The notes: generated by a model not told the origin, from the letters alone. DNA of 64,000 nt from Polytrichum commune (GCA_950295325.1 OX485804.1:54362429-54426428); one strand, 5' to 3'; shown: positions 45,965-58,744, numbered from the stretch's first letter. Made by a program: numbers and translations.

Positions 45965-48900
45965 CTAGTACAAAAACGCAGGGCTCCTCGGTTTGACAAC
46001 CAAGGACAGGGGGGTCTTCAATGACAATACAACTCCAAACCTTTCGTTCATGTCAAGGTCTTGTGCAGTTTGGCCGTCTTCAGGAAGAGTCCAAGTGAAG
46101 CTATGCAGAAGGTGTGCAATCACCACAGAGACCAACTGATAGCCAAACGCATAGGCTGGACACATGCGTCGTCCAGCACCAAACGGCATGAGCTCGTAGG
46201 AACTAAAGGTCGCAGTTGCGTCCACATTGCGATGTCGATCGTCCATGAACCGGTTTACATTGAACGTGTCTGGGTCTTCATACACGCTCGGGTCACGCTG
46301 AATGGCAAAGACGTTGAATATAAGCTGTGTGCGCGCGGGGGTCTTGAAACCCAACACCTCGCAAGCTTGAGTCGACATATGCGAAACAGACAAAGGCACA
46401 ACAGGATGCATGCGAAAGACTTCCTTGGTAATGGCTTGCAAGTATGGGAGGTTGGGAATGTCTGATTCTTGCACAAGTCGGTCAGTGCCCACCACCATGT
46501 CCAACTCTTTTTGTGCTTGTTCCATCACATCCGGTTGCAAGACGAGCTCTGCCATCGCCCAATCTATTGTGCTTGTAGTGGTGTCCGTAACACCAACGAT
46601 CATGTCCTGTACCAATCACTCCATGCACATCGATTTTAAAAGGAGCATCAATACTTAGCCAATTACGTATCAGTTAATATTCAATGTTTGGGGGCCAGTT
46701 CCCTGCCAATGCAAGCCACATAGCGGCAAGGCGGGAACCTGGTCCTACATTACAGTTGGTAACATGTTTCCGAACGTGTTGATTATTGGATGTAGTCAAA
46801 ATCTAGAGCCTCATTGTTCCTACAATAACCAACTCAGCATGTTAAGAAGAAAGGTTAATAAATATGACCTCATACATGTATAAATATGATTTATGAACTT
46901 GATGAGGCCCGTATAAGTTGTGTATGTGCATGTCATGGGAGTTGCACTCAATGTGGCCCGTACAGACCCACGTGGGTGCACAAAAGGGACATTAATTGTG
47001 CCTAGAGGTTACAAAATATACATGAGGTACATGTTTTATTTATTCTAGGTTTGTAAATATACTAGGCATATTATTCATATACTCCTAGTTGTATTTCTAC
47101 CTTTATGCCCATAGTCAAACATAATGAAGTAGGTAATCTACAAGAGGTCCCAAAAAATATTTCATCCGATATGTGAGTTGAATGGTAATCCCACATTTTC
47201 CAAGGATAGGTTCACTAGAATTGAATATCGTATGTTGTTTGTCAAACCTAAAGTTTGACTATCTAGAGCCGGGGGTAAATGATTACTTATTGAAATTGAG
47301 GTGTGATTGTGGGTAATCGTTTATTCCTCAAGCAATAGTTGAAGGAGTGAAAAAAAGAGGGGTTAAAAAAGAAATCCGGCTAAATCATTGACCATCAAGA
47401 CTTGGTATTGGGGAAGGCTCTAAAGGATGCGTTATAAAATTGGCAATAAGTGGATGGAGGATCAATAACCAATTGACCTATGGGACTGGCTTTGCAATAT
47501 GGAATTAGGGTTATGTTGGTTTCAAAAGAAGAATGGGTTAGTACGGACCCACAATTTGTCAGATCATTTGATAGTAGAATTAGAAACCATCATTGCATTG
47601 GGTATAATGATTTATATTGTAAAAACAAATTTGTATGAGTTACATCCAATGGATGACCAAGGGTTCAATGATAAATAAATATGTCTTGCTAAGAGTATTT
47701 TAGCCATATTTTCCATGTGATCTTTTTGGTGTATGCATATGATTGGGTCAATATGATTTATTCATTTCTCAATCCTATTTGTAATTGAAGAGATATCCTA
47801 GCTATGTATTGTACGTATATCATTTCTAAGAGGGGGAATAAGATGCATATTATGGATATTAATTTCAAAGTTTGATTCCGAAATTTCCATCAGAAACCCC
47901 AAAATTAGTGGAATGGAATCTAATCGGAATGGATTAGCCCTCCATTGTATAAAAAACTTGTTCTTAGAAGAGCTCCTTCATCCACAATGGATGAGTGTAC
48001 ACAGATGCCATGAATCCCAAACTGTTAAGGATACCGGTAACTCTTATACCTTGGTGTTAACAGTACTGGCACAAAATATATTATTTGAGACGTGGCAGAT
48101 CGTTACCGTGAGTAAGGAGACGAGCTCTTGGTCCGAAAGTGGCTCCCCGTTGTCCTGAGGCGCTGCCAACAACAAATCAACAAAGTCTGGCACGTAGTTT
48201 GTAAGGTCTTCTTTGTGAAGCTGCTGCCTTTCCTTGGCACGCTCCCTGTGCTTCTCCACTTCAAATATCCTGCCTGTCACTTCCTCTCGGAAGATGGTGA
48301 ATTCCTTCAGTGCTGAGTAAAGCCCTTGCAATCTTGGGACGAAGCTCAACCATGGCACATAGTCGCTTATAGCGATCTTAGATGCCAAAGAAAGGTGTCT
48401 ATCAATCAGTCGCTCAAGATCTTCCTTCTCTTGCTCATCCTTCACCTCCGCTCCAAAAAACCTATATATCCAAGATTCACAGTCCATGTAAGGTAGCTGT
48501 GCCTAATTCCAAACTAGAAACTTATTTGGACACCTTGAGTATATCCGAGTGGTGTGTGGTTAGGTGAGGATCCAAGAATAGACATCAAATAGACGTGTGT
48601 TCCAAAGAGATTGGACTACGTGATCAAATTGTGTTAACTATTTTAGGTTTCATAGTCAACATGATTGGGGGAACCTATATGATCACTTAACGAGCACGTG
48701 AATCTTCACTTAGATGATGAATAAGTTGATATTCATATGAGCTCCATGAATTAGGGGGCAAATGATTATGGGCATGTTCAAATTTGCGAATCATCCCGCA
48801 CTAAATTGTGAGGTTCATATCTTACTAGAATCCGGTGCAGAGAGAAAAGTTTTTGCCTTAGGTACATCTACCTAAATCATTTGCTTGGTTGGTGTGGGAT

Positions 48901-51900
48901 AATAATCTGGAGCATAGTTTTTTTTTTAAATGATATCCAAGGAAATACATATTTTGCATGCAGTGCATGTGAAGTGGCAATACCACTTATCATTACGAAA
49001 CTCTCCAAACTTGCTATCTGTGCCCATGAAAGGAATTGTCCTAGCTTTATATTTTTGAGGTCTTCCTAGAACCTACACCCGTATTACATGTTGAATTTGG
49101 TAGGAAGCTACACCAAATAGTCCTATTAGGGTGGGCCACACTAATTTTCTCGTCAAGGTGGAATTAACATAGGAACATGATCATGGGTCTTCCCCTAAGT
49201 CTTCATGAAGATTTCCAACCCACTATACATTGAATATTACTTGTAGGAAAAAAATAGCACAAAATAAAATAATCACCCACATGAATTTCCTAGGAAAACA
49301 ATTACTGTGACCCATGCTAATTTTCTACTAGAAACTTAACATGGGTTGAAAATTAATGTGGCTGACACTAATTCTCAATATGAGAATCAACGTGGTCTCT
49401 AGAAATTATCTCGGGGGGGGGGGGGTAAGTCATTGGTTGGAGTAGCAATATACGTGCGAACAAATGATAGGGTATTTTAAAAACATGGGGGCTAAAAATT
49501 ATAAATGGACTTAAGAGTAATATAGGGTATCAAAAATGGCACTGGACATCTTTAAAGTACTATAGAGTATGGAATAATAGGTAATTTGGAATTATAAGTA
49601 ATGCAAGCCATTTTTCTATTAACCCAAAGTAGAAATTTACATAATGATAGCATGTGAAAAAAAAAAAAAAATTGAAAGTAATACCCCCCTATAAAATAGT
49701 GGTTGTTTGCACCTATATCCTTAACTTTTTAACACACTGCCCCCCCTGAGGAAATTATTGTGGCCCATTGTTTGGTGTAGTTTAGAGGGGATGGCACATA
49801 CCCACTCAAATGGTGCGACAACCGGGTTGGCCAATAGCTCACACTAGAAGAAATGTTATAATCCATTATAACCATCCGTTGCAGCTTGTCAATTGCAACT
49901 CATAGCAAGAAAATATGTAAATAATCATTTTGGTTGGCACCCGGAGGTTTTTGGTTTCCATTTGTCCAAAAATCGCAACCAACATGATATATGTACACAT
50001 TTTCTCATGATGAGTTGCAATGGACAAGTTATAATAAGTGGTTGTAATGAACAAGTTTTCTTCTAGTGCCAGTCGTAAGATTGGAAGGACACCATGATGG
50101 GAAGGTAAGACTAACATGAGGAAAGATTGTGTCCTAGGTAGCAACCGATGGCTAGGACATGCTAAGGCCGGCTCTTGGAAAGGTTCCAAATTTTTTGTTC
50201 AAATGTTCAAATTTATAATAGGGTTGCTCAGAGAATGAAACACAACATGATTTATGAAACCTTGCAAGGAATCTCCCTTTTTCTATTCTTGCTTCAATTA
50301 TATCTCCAAGATTTTTCATGCATTATTGTTGAGCAAGCTCTTATTAGTCAAAATCTCATTATTACCTATCTTCACACATGAAGCCTTCTTGCAAGTACCC
50401 AAAGTCCATTCAAGAGATGTGCCCCAATTGGATAGTTCTTAGGTCATCCTGGTAACTTGTGAATTAGTCGATTTGCACAGGGAGACAACTAAGTACACTA
50501 TTCAAGAATGTTTCTTGTTCCGTATTGTCATGGAACTAAACAACTTGACTATAGTCGTACATTTTCTTTAGTGGAGATGGCTTTCCTTGATGAACATAAC
50601 ATTGTCAAGCTGCTTATAGAGCCACCCCTAGATGTGGAACCGAAAGTCATTACACCAAGAATGAAAGGACCAAATTCATACGCATTTAACTTGGATTTGT
50701 AAATTTATGCTTACTCAAAATATGCTAGCTTCCATAGACTACCCCTTTTGGGAATCTAGGATTCGCCTACCCTGGTCCTAACAATGCTATGAAAAGGCAA
50801 TCAAATCACAACTTTATCTAAGATAGACATGCCTAATTCGGTTACTTCTTTGAATTTGGACACCTATTTTTGAGTGATACAGTGTGGCTCCAAGAACAGA
50901 TTTAAATAGGACATGCGTTTTAAAGAGATCGGACTACACAGTCGAAACATGATAATCATTCTATGTTCAATAGTAACATGATTGAGAGGGACTTATATGA
51001 CCATTTATTAGTGAGCATGAGAATCTTCACTTTGATAATAAATTAGATATTCATGATGTGAGCTCCAGAAATCATGAGGAAAGCGGCCAAGGCCTCGATT
51101 TACTTTTGGCAACCAGCTCGTACGAATCGCACAGTTCATGTCCGAGGAGAAGTGGGCTAGTCCGAGAAAGCAACCATCACAAGCCCGTCTACCTGAGCTT
51201 ATTAAGTGGATGGTCGTCCAAATTCAACAACACTTACCTCTTGTTAATTGACATCCTCGTGAGGTTGTTGGCAGCCATGGCGTGCAACCTAGGTGATAGA
51301 GTCAAGGGGGCTCCCTTCTTGGAGTCTTGTAAGAGATCCCTCACCAGGTCTCGAACCTCCTCTGTTCGAATTCTTTGGTATGACGCCTGCCGTTTATGAG
51401 AAAATAGTTCCGTGTTGCACAGTCTGCGTAGTTTGCGCCAATATGGTCCTTCAGGAGCCCCGGCCATGCTTCCTGAGCTAAATGCCCCAAACAAAGTTTC
51501 TGGACGTGATAAGAAATCCGTGTCATTGGTTTGGAACACCTCCTTAGCCACAGCCACAGTCGACACCACAAGGCACGGCCGGGTCCCTACAAGCAAAAAG
51601 AGAATTTCAGTGAAACCCATGGACGAGGAGAACCGATGGCGACTCGTTGCAGGTGAACCAGTTGAGTTTGAGATGTAACCGGTTGAAGTTAATAACAGCT
51701 AAATAATGTTATGATACTTAAGCAGAATCATAAAAAAGACGATACCAGACCAACATTGGTTCTCACCAACAACTGCATGATCATCACGATCGGACCATCA
51801 CGATCATCAGTATTCTAATTTTATAAAAATAATTGTGCTCAAATGGATCCTAGCCCAAGAAGAAGTCCATTGAGATTGCAAGGTCGCACCCAAGCGAAGA

Positions 51901-52151
51901 TACATGAGGCCCCCAAACTTGGCCGCCAGCAAACGAAGGGCTCTATGCGGGAGCCCGTCCCTCCCAGCCATGTCAAAAATATTACCCACAATGGGATACG
52001 GCCAAGGTCCCGGGGGAAGCAGTTCCCTTCTCTTCCGCTCAAGAAAATGCCTATGCACATTCAGTACTATCAGCATCAATATTATACACATCAATGCAGA
52101 CATGGCTAGGGTCTGAATATCACTCCCAGATCGCTGCACCCACAAATTCAT
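45965..52151 (-). CDS. Cytochrome P450, A-type (CYP71 clan), gene 2
   Basis: Exons on the minus strand: 52151-51890, 51586-51238, 48461-48107 and 46606-45965, joining to 535 residues with GT-AG introns. An upstream in-frame ATG at 52253 would give 569. The 52151 start leaves a standard N-terminal anchor (ALMCIILMLIVLNVH) before LPPGPWPYP. Features in this numbering: I-helix GVTDTT 327-332, ExxR E384/R387 (KEVFRMHP), and heme loop FGAGRRMCPAYAFG with Cys471, where the usual Gly after Cys-Pro is Ala. It ends PRSPAFLY like gene 1 and is clearly its paralogue. Intron phases: 1 after LRLG, 2 after NK (extra relative to gene 1), and 0 before the I-helix. Likely an ER monooxygenase of unknown substrate. 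The long introns hold transposons. Confidence 0.87.
46607..48106 (-). other. Intron 3 of P450 gene 2
   Basis: Donor GTAACG and acceptor GTACAG on the minus strand. It is the conserved phase-0 intron shared with gene 1. AT-rich, no other feature recognised. Confidence 0.75.
48500..48850 (+). repeat. Direct repeat at one end of the extra intron (copy 1)
   Basis: Contains TTTGGACACCT, AAAGAGATTGGACTACGTGA, AACATGATTGGGGG and GAATCTTCACTTAGATGATG in the same order as copy 2 at 50830-51190. Both lie within intron 2 of P450 gene 2, antisense to the gene. Confidence 0.65.
49410..49750. mobile_element. G-tract-ended DNA transposon, 341 bp, 8-bp target duplication
   Basis: The left end is CTC plus about 13 G; the right end is CACTGCCCCCCCTGAG. 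GAAATTAT flanks both sides exactly (49402-49409, 49751-49758). It is a shorter relative of 43599-44420 and sits in intron 2 of P450 gene 2. Confidence 0.75.
50830..51190 (+). repeat. Direct repeat at the other end of the extra intron (copy 2)
   Basis: Matches 48500-48850 (for example TTTGGACACCT, AAAGAGATCGGACTACACAG, GAGAATCTTCACTTT). It also matches, inverted, 30601-30800 further on (CGAGGAGAAGTGGGCTA). Confidence 0.65.
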
Positions 52152-52422
52152 CCCAGCTCTTGACAGGATTGAAATTCTGTCGGAGCCAGAAGAATACGTG
52201 CCATCTTGGACAATCAAGTGACTATCGCGTCGGCCTTGCAAGTCTTCGTCCATTGAAACTCGCTGCCTGTGAAGTAGTTCTGCCAAAGATGAGTCAATCC
52301 TCACACAAATGACTCAGAGAGATACACTATCTATTTCCAAACGCGAGGTAAGCTACATTGCTCCTAAGTCGTGCCAAGGAAATGATGTAATTCGGTCAGG
52401 ATCTTCAATATGTTGAGCATGA

Positions 52423-52431
52423 GCTTATATG
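52423..52431 (-). promoter_or_regulatory. Possible TATA box of P450 gene 2
   Basis: Minus strand ATATAAGCT lies about 170 bases before ATG 52253 and about 270 before 52151. The matching spot in the relic copy near 45210 keeps TATAAGCT. Confidence 0.35.
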
Positions 52432-52516
52432 TGGTGTGCACGAGGTCGCTGTGACATAGAAATTCACATGGGCCGGATTTAGCCACGTCTTCAGCAAAAT
52501 CACACCTCAACATCAC

Positions 52517-53066
52517 CCCGGGTACGCAACTCCTATATTATATGGTCTTGATTATAATCACTTATAATGCGTTTTAGTCCAATATTGAGTGATACAATTT
52601 GTTTTAATGTAGGAAACCCTTGTAGCCCTTTTAACAAGGACTCCAAAAATGTAATTATATATAGGAAATGAATATATTTTGAAGCATATAATTGCATTAA
52701 AAACCTAATTATATGATTTTTTTTAAATACATGTACCATAGGTCAAACTACCCAACTTTTTGGACTTTTTTATAAAATTTTAACATTGTGAATGAATTAT
52801 AATTTTAATGGGAGGCAACTATTCGTGGCTTATAATTTTAATGGGAGGCTTAATAAATATGCAACCCAACTTTTTTTTCATCTCATTCTATTTAATTTGG
52901 TCTTTACCCAACTTTTTTTTCATCTCATTTTATTTAATTTGGTCTTCACCCAACTTTTTGATCATTTTAATTTGATATAATTTGATATAATTTTTACAAA
53001 AGCCGTCCTTTAAGCCGTTTTAAGTACGATGCCCCCTGCGTATAATATGGGAGTTGCGTACCCGGG
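52517..53066. mobile_element. TIR DNA transposon, 550 bp, 8-bp target duplication (hAT-like)
   Basis: Ends CCCGGGTACGCAACTCC and inverse. AACATCAC is duplicated exactly at 52509-52516 and 53067-53074. In reverse complement it matches both flanks of the 1.26-kb element at 32547-33803 but lacks that element's central ~670 bp. It lies just upstream of P450 gene 2, as the other copy lies upstream of P450 gene 1. Confidence 0.85.
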
Positions 53067-53074
53067 AACATCAC

Positions 53075-53813
53075 ACCTCAAAGTCATGCGATATCTTGGA
53101 AAGTTGTAAAAGCTTGACAAATGATGGACTACCAACAGGAGCTTATTAATTGTGTCACTTTTCTCAGGCAGATTGTGGGACCAGCGAATCAAATGTAATG
53201 ATAGTCCACATATGGCTTACTCATGTTGTTTAGGAAGATTTTATGATTGAAGAAATAAGTTGAGATTAGGGTGCAAATAAGGTTTATTAAATGCACAGGA
53301 AGGAATATAACATAGAATTAAATATAATATTTAGTATTAGTAGTCATCATTTCTACACATGATTGTATGTTTTCCAACATTTCAAACTACTAGGCTGTGC
53401 ATACTTGGTTAGTTTTGAGCTTTGAGACAGATTTTCATTATATTATACTTTGACACAATTTTTAAAATTTGAAAATTACAAGTAAAACCTTGTACAAGGA
53501 TCTATGCCATGTCAAGATGCTAGATTTAAACGTCAATTCTAGTTTTAATGTGATTTGCAACAAATTTTATTATTGTGTCATGTGAGAAATATTTGAGCAG
53601 TGAAAGACGTTCATCTTAAGCCATCTAATTTTTTGGGGAATCTTAAATGAGTATCTTGTGTAGAATTCATCCACTTTCTATGTACACCTAAACATCCTAC
53701 ATATAACAAACAACATCCTGGTGATAGTGGTTTCCATTCCTAGGCACTGTTTCAAAAAGGTAGATAGACCACAAGAATCTAGCAACCACATTAGCAATTC
53801 AATTTTAATGTGG
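53075..53813. other. No gene seen
   Basis: AT-rich. The first ~130 bases resemble the 5' flank of the P450 relic near 45300-45420. Confidence 0.4.
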
Positions 53814-54032
53814 TTTCTAACGGGGGATGTTAAACCTCCCTCTACGAGCTTTTTGGGGGAGGTAGATACAAGTAGGGGGAGCCCCAAAAAGAAATCGAGA
53901 TTTTATGAATCCGACCAAAAACTTTTGCCCATCTTGCCTGATTTCGAAAAAACCATTGCCCTTGCATTTTTTAAGGCCACTTATCCACATATCGCATATT
54001 GAGTGCACTTCACCTTCAAGGTGCAAAATTCA

Positions 54033-54033
<1 letters not shown>

Positions 54034-54081
<48 letters not shown>
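54034..54081 (+). repeat. (TA)n(GT)n microsatellite
   Basis: Alternating TA then GT units at the inner edge of the left foldback arm. Confidence 0.9.
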
Positions 54082-54083
<2 letters not shown>

Positions 54084-54300
54084 AGGCATAAGCTACTAGA
54101 AATATACATACAAAAATCAACACACTAATTTAAGTTTCATTTTAGAATGACAAAGTCACATGGTAAGTCACAAAAGTTATAACATCATTGCTAATGAGGA
54201 TTTTGTAATTTTTTGACTTCCGAGTTAATTACATGTTTTTTGACACTTTACCTTCCGGAATGAAATCCCAGTCAATTGCTTCTATACTAGTAATTGGAAG

Positions 54301-54302
54301 CG

Positions 54303-54346
<44 letters not shown>
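54301..54346 (+). repeat. (CG)n(CA)n microsatellite
   Basis: CG units pass into CA units, mirroring the (GT)n on the other arm and so able to pair with it. Confidence 0.9.
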
Positions 54347-54348
<2 letters not shown>

Positions 54349-54612
54349 AATATAAATACTATTTTTTATTTTTTTATTTTTTTTTATATGTTGGATTTTG
54401 GACCTTAAAGGTGAAGTGCACTCAATATGGGATATGTGGATAAGTGTCCTTCCAAAATGCAAGGGCAATGGTTTTTCCGAAGTGGGGCGAGGTGGGCAGA
54501 AGTTTTTGGTCAAGTCTAGAAAATCTCGATTTCTCTCTAGGGATTGCCCCTACACGTATCTACCTCCCCCAAAAAGCTTGTAGAGGGAGGTTTAATGTCC
54601 CCCTTTTCTAAC

Positions 54613-55024
54613 ATGACCAATTTATATACAACGGAAGAGGTGGTGGTGGTGGTGAGGCCATCGCCCCACCATTCTTACCCACAAAAGCAAAACATAAATT
54701 TCCAAATAAAATGCCACATATCAAAACAAAATTCTGACAAAATGAAGAGAAAACAAATGTGGAAAGGTGGAGGGACTAAGGTTGAGGCATCTATGACAAA
54801 TGAAATAACAGAGTTTGCAATAATTTAGTAGGAGTAATAGTAGGGAATTATTTATCTTGCGAAGAGAAACAAAATTTAAGGATAATGCAAAATTTTTAAA
54901 TTCATGAACATGGAAATTGCTACAAATTTCAAAACGTAAATTTGAGGGTTACATATAGCTGATCTATAGGTTAACCCATACCACTTATCTCAATGCTACT
55001 TCTTGGTAATGACAATTGTTAAAA
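54613..55024. other. No gene seen
   Basis: AT-rich spacer between the foldback element and an LTR-like start. Confidence 0.4.
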
Positions 55025-57105
55025 TGTGAGCCCAAAAATGTGCTCGCATGCCTAGTTAATGAGAGGACAATGCAATCGAGGAGGTGAGGACACAATCAAA
55101 ACTTAAATAACCCTATGAATGTTAGAAATGTGGGAGGTTAAGTTAAGATGAATGAAAAGGATTTACTGCATGAATAGGTGACGAAAGGAAAGGAAAAGAA
55201 AAGGAGAGGAAAAGAGGGAAATTTCCCTTTGATCCTCGGGTTGCCCCTTGAGACCGTTGACCATCGGGCAGCCTGGAAAAAAAAATGTGGGGAAGCCCGA
55301 GGGGTCTAAGGAAGCAAGGAGAGGAAGCTCAGAAGGTGGTGCGGGAGAGAGCATGGATGGAGGAGGTGGAAACCTTGCCTCGGAAGGAGGCTTCGGTGTT
55401 GGGCACTAGATTAAAGAGAGTTGCCATTTTTTGCTTTGGATGATGCCCCGTGTATGTGTGTATGTATGTATGAAGTGTTTGGTTTTTGTCTTTGTGTGTA
55501 TGTGTGTGTGGATCTTATGGCACTCCTTTTGTCACTGGAATCGCCATTTCGGAGAGTTTTGCCTTTTCTTTTGCATTAGTTTCAAGTATGCATAGGTGAA
55601 GTCACTTTGATTGGTGAGGTTTTGAGTTGGTGGATATTGCCACTTTGGTGATGATGGTGGATGTTGTAGTGGTGATCTAGGTGTTAAAGATGAAGAACCT
55701 TCTTCTTCTTGTTTCCTCTGTTTTTGATGGTTGGGGGGATATGGGAGATGGTCGCTGGTATGGGATATGGCAAAACAATGTAAACATTACTCTGTGGCTC
55801 ACCTCATTTGGGGGGGATTTTGGGTTGTAGTGCCCCTTTGGAAATTGGGACCTTTGGCTTAGGTGCTTCAATGTTGTATGTCGGCAGGTTACTCTTCTTG
55901 GGTTAGGTGCAGATGTCTTGCCCTAGAACTCACTTTTGATAGTGGGTTGATGGCTAGTACACATTTATTTTCTTCACCATTTTTTTGGTTGTTGATGACG
56001 ATGTTGGCTTAGGAGCCAACCCCAAGGCCCCGCTAGGCAGGAGAAATTTGAGTGTGCAAACTAGGAATATTGTGCAGTTGGGATGTCGTTCTTCAATTGG
56101 GTTGTTCATGTGAATTTTTGTCTTCTTGATCGGGCAATGTGTAGTTTCAATCTAGAAAGTTTTTTTAATTTAATTTTTTGGAATTTTGGTAGTTCGTAGT
56201 AGTGAGGAATCCCTTCATGGCGTAGAGCCACGAAATTGGACAACCAATCCTCCTATCTTAGCCTTCCTTGTTGCTGCGAGGAAGAATGAAAATACATTCT
56301 TTATTGTTTAGGTTGTGAAAGAATGCCCTGTACTCGATCATGATCATAAGGGCGGGATTCCTTATTCGGTTGACAGGATGAGAATGAAGTGGAGGTAGTG
56401 GATTTCCCTACTGTTGCAGGTGCTTTCTGTGTCCTTTAATTGCTCTGCTTCTAAACAGGAGGTAGCCCCTAATCAGGACTTACCAAAGTTACTGCACCAT
56501 AGTTGAAGCCACTACCCTCAGAAGTTACAATGCTGCACTGAGAAGTTGAAATCGCCTAAGTTTAAGTTGTTGTTACCGAAGCTTAAATTCTTGTCACCAA
56601 AGTTGAGATTGTTGCACCGAACTTGAAGCTGCTACACCAAGGAAGTTTAAGTTGTAGCACCAAGGTTGGGGTTGATATTACTAAGGTTAAAGTTGCTTGC
56701 AATGTAGTTGAAGTTGCAGCACCAAAGTAGAGGGTGAAGATGTTGTCACCGAAATGCAAATTGTTGCACTGAAAAATTGAAGTTGCAGTTGTTGAACCGA
56801 AGGAATAATAGTAGCTGTTACACACATCTCTAACATTGAGGAGCGTCCAAGAGCCTACCTCACTGTGCTCATCAGCGGAGGAGTGACTAACTTGCTGAGC
56901 TGCTGGATCTGGCCATACTGGAACAAGCTGCCGAGCTTCACCCATGATTTAAGTTTTAACTCGCAGCTGCCAATCATGTTTTGATGGAATCTCACCTTCA
57001 AGGGCACTTGATTCGCATGGCGGAGTGTGTGGAAGTGACTCAGGACACAGAAGGCTAGCTTAAGCTGTACCACACCTTGCTAATGTTTTTGGTCCCCGGC
57101 GCCAG
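55025..57105. mobile_element. LTR-like remnant sharing the TGTGAGCCCAAAA start
   Basis: TGTGAGCCCAAAAATG at 55025 matches the starts at 9553 and 39041, and the following ~80 bases keep a similar order. A degenerate ~30-bp tandem (GTTGAAGTTGCAGCACCAAA-like) fills 56490-56800, the position where sister copies have minisatellites. At 57091-57104 the minus strand reads TGGCGCCGGGGACC, a possible tRNA primer site of another, minus-oriented element. Boundaries are unclear. Confidence 0.35.
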
Positions 57106-58044
57106 GATGTGATGTGAATGAGGCCACAGGCGGAAAGGAAGCGAAAGTAGCATACATAAGTTAGATCTCATCTACTACCTTGCTATGTAGTGGCGACGCG
57201 GGGGTGCAGTGACGCTACTTTAAAGCGAGAACCTAGGACATTAATTGAAGGTGTTAGATTTGGTGCTTCTTTGATGTTGCAATGTGAGTCAAGTATATAT
57301 GAATACTCTCATGTTTATTGATGACATGATTGTGTAACCAACATTCTACTTTACACTTAATTTGAATTGAATGTAATGCAGAGTTAGGAAGTAGATAGCA
57401 ACCAATCGTGTGAAGTGGAACCTTCTATCTAGAGTACCACGCAATTAAGGGGTAGGAGGTTTTGCTTACATAATCCTCTTATGAGGTTAATCATTCACAA
57501 GCCTCTAGCACATAAACTTTAACTTTGTTCCCCTTAAAATATAGATGATAGATCTCATCTATGTCAACATTCCATGACCCTAGTAAACAGTTAGATGGAC
57601 CTAGTTGATTATGGATGCCTCAACCTTACACATACAAAAGGTAAATATGGTGGGAATACCCGGGAGTGGCAGGCATGGAGCCAAGGTGGCGACATGGCAT
57701 GAGTCGGGGGGAGGGAGGGGCAAGGTGGCCAGTCATGGTAGACTTATGAGCATGGACATAAGCATACATGAATAAGACATGTATGCATACACATGAGGGG
57801 CATATGGATATGGACATATGGGTACATGAGTGCACGGGTCTATGGGGGTTGGGTTGATCCGGGATATTAATTCATATGCTCGGGTGCAACAGGCCAGTGT
57901 AGTGCAGGTCCAAGCTAATCTATATACAATAGGCAACATGATGGCGATTATAAGGATGATCCACCGTTCCTCGTTGGGATGGCAAGAGGACCATATTAAA
58001 GTGATGTGTTATTATGTATGGGAAGGGCCGGAACATCACAAGCT
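57106..58044. other. No gene seen; possible LTR of a minus-oriented element
   Basis: If 57091-57104 is a primer site, an LTR should start just to its right (ATGTGATGTG). No second copy is visible, so this is not established. Confidence 0.25.
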
Positions 58045-58667
58045 TTGGTGCTTTTGGGCACCCCCTCCAAGGGAGCCTAAAAGTACCGCACAAGCCCTTC
58101 GGTCAGGGTGGCATGTTTTGGCAGGTGCCCAAGCCAAACCCAAATGTTATGATATTTCATGAGTGCTTCGGGTTGTGAAGGGATTTGATAATCGCGTCGT
58201 ATCCTTTTGGTAGGTTGTACTCAGATCTTAAGTACCTCAAGTGATTATCTAAGCTATATTTATTTTCCTAACCTAATGTCTCATTTATCCTAGTCTACAC
58301 GCAGACGCACCAACCTTGGAATTAAGGCCATCTAGTCTTAATGAATGAAATAACCTAGCTTACACACTATGTGTGTGGCTTTTAGTTATTCCTTGCTCGA
58401 ATTGACGAAATAACAGGTGGACTTGCTTAATCAATTGGCCACATCTAATTTCTCACCTCTTATGAATTAAATTCTCTAAACCGGGAGACCTTAATTAAGT
58501 CCCATCCTCTCAACCTTCTTTCTTAATTTATGATTGATTGAATAGAGCCTATATTACTAAGTTCATTGATTATGACATCACCACCTACATGTTTGGTACA
58601 CACCCTAGCCCAAATCCTTCAAGGCCCTGTACGGGTCTATTGAAGGTTGATTAACATGGACACCTTT
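58045..58667 (+). mobile_element. LTR (family T), plus copy
   Basis: Matches 63745-63125 in reverse complement over its length, from CTTTTGGGCACCCC to GGTTGATTAACATG. A TCTTTGGTGCCGGGAGGGAT primer-site-like sequence follows at 58671-58690, similar to the ATCTTTGGCGCC sites of Athila/Tat elements. Confidence 0.55.
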
Positions 58668-58674
58668 CGATCTT

Positions 58675-58690
58675 TGGTGCCGGGAGGGAT
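58675..58690 (+). other. Primer binding site-like sequence of family T
   Basis: TGGTGCCGGGAGGGAT after the LTR. The inverted partner is at 63120-63100 (TTGGTACCGAAGTAGGGGAT on minus). Confidence 0.45.
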
Positions 58691-58744
58691 AGTGTCAATC
58701 CTCTGAGTTAAGTTTCTGGTTGGTTTTTTGTCCACCGGGTTATA

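Larger units (their letters stand above)
53822..54604. mobile_element. Foldback element with long arms ending in dinucleotide repeats
   Basis: The left arm (53822 to about 54035) and right arm (about 54385-54604) are inverted copies, beginning GGGGGATGTTAAACCTCCCT and ending GAGGGAGGTTTAATGTCCCC. TTTCTAAC flanks both sides (53814-53821, 54605-54612). The left arm runs into (TA)n(GT)n at 54034-54081; the right arm is preceded by (CG)n(CA)n at 54302-54346. The middle matches part of 31085-31410. No coding sequence. Confidence 0.8.

Noticed and set aside
52152..52304. Upstream extension of P450 gene 2 from 52304
   Set aside because: 52304 is GTG. ATG 52253 is possible but adds 34 hydrophilic residues before the membrane anchor, so 52151 was preferred.
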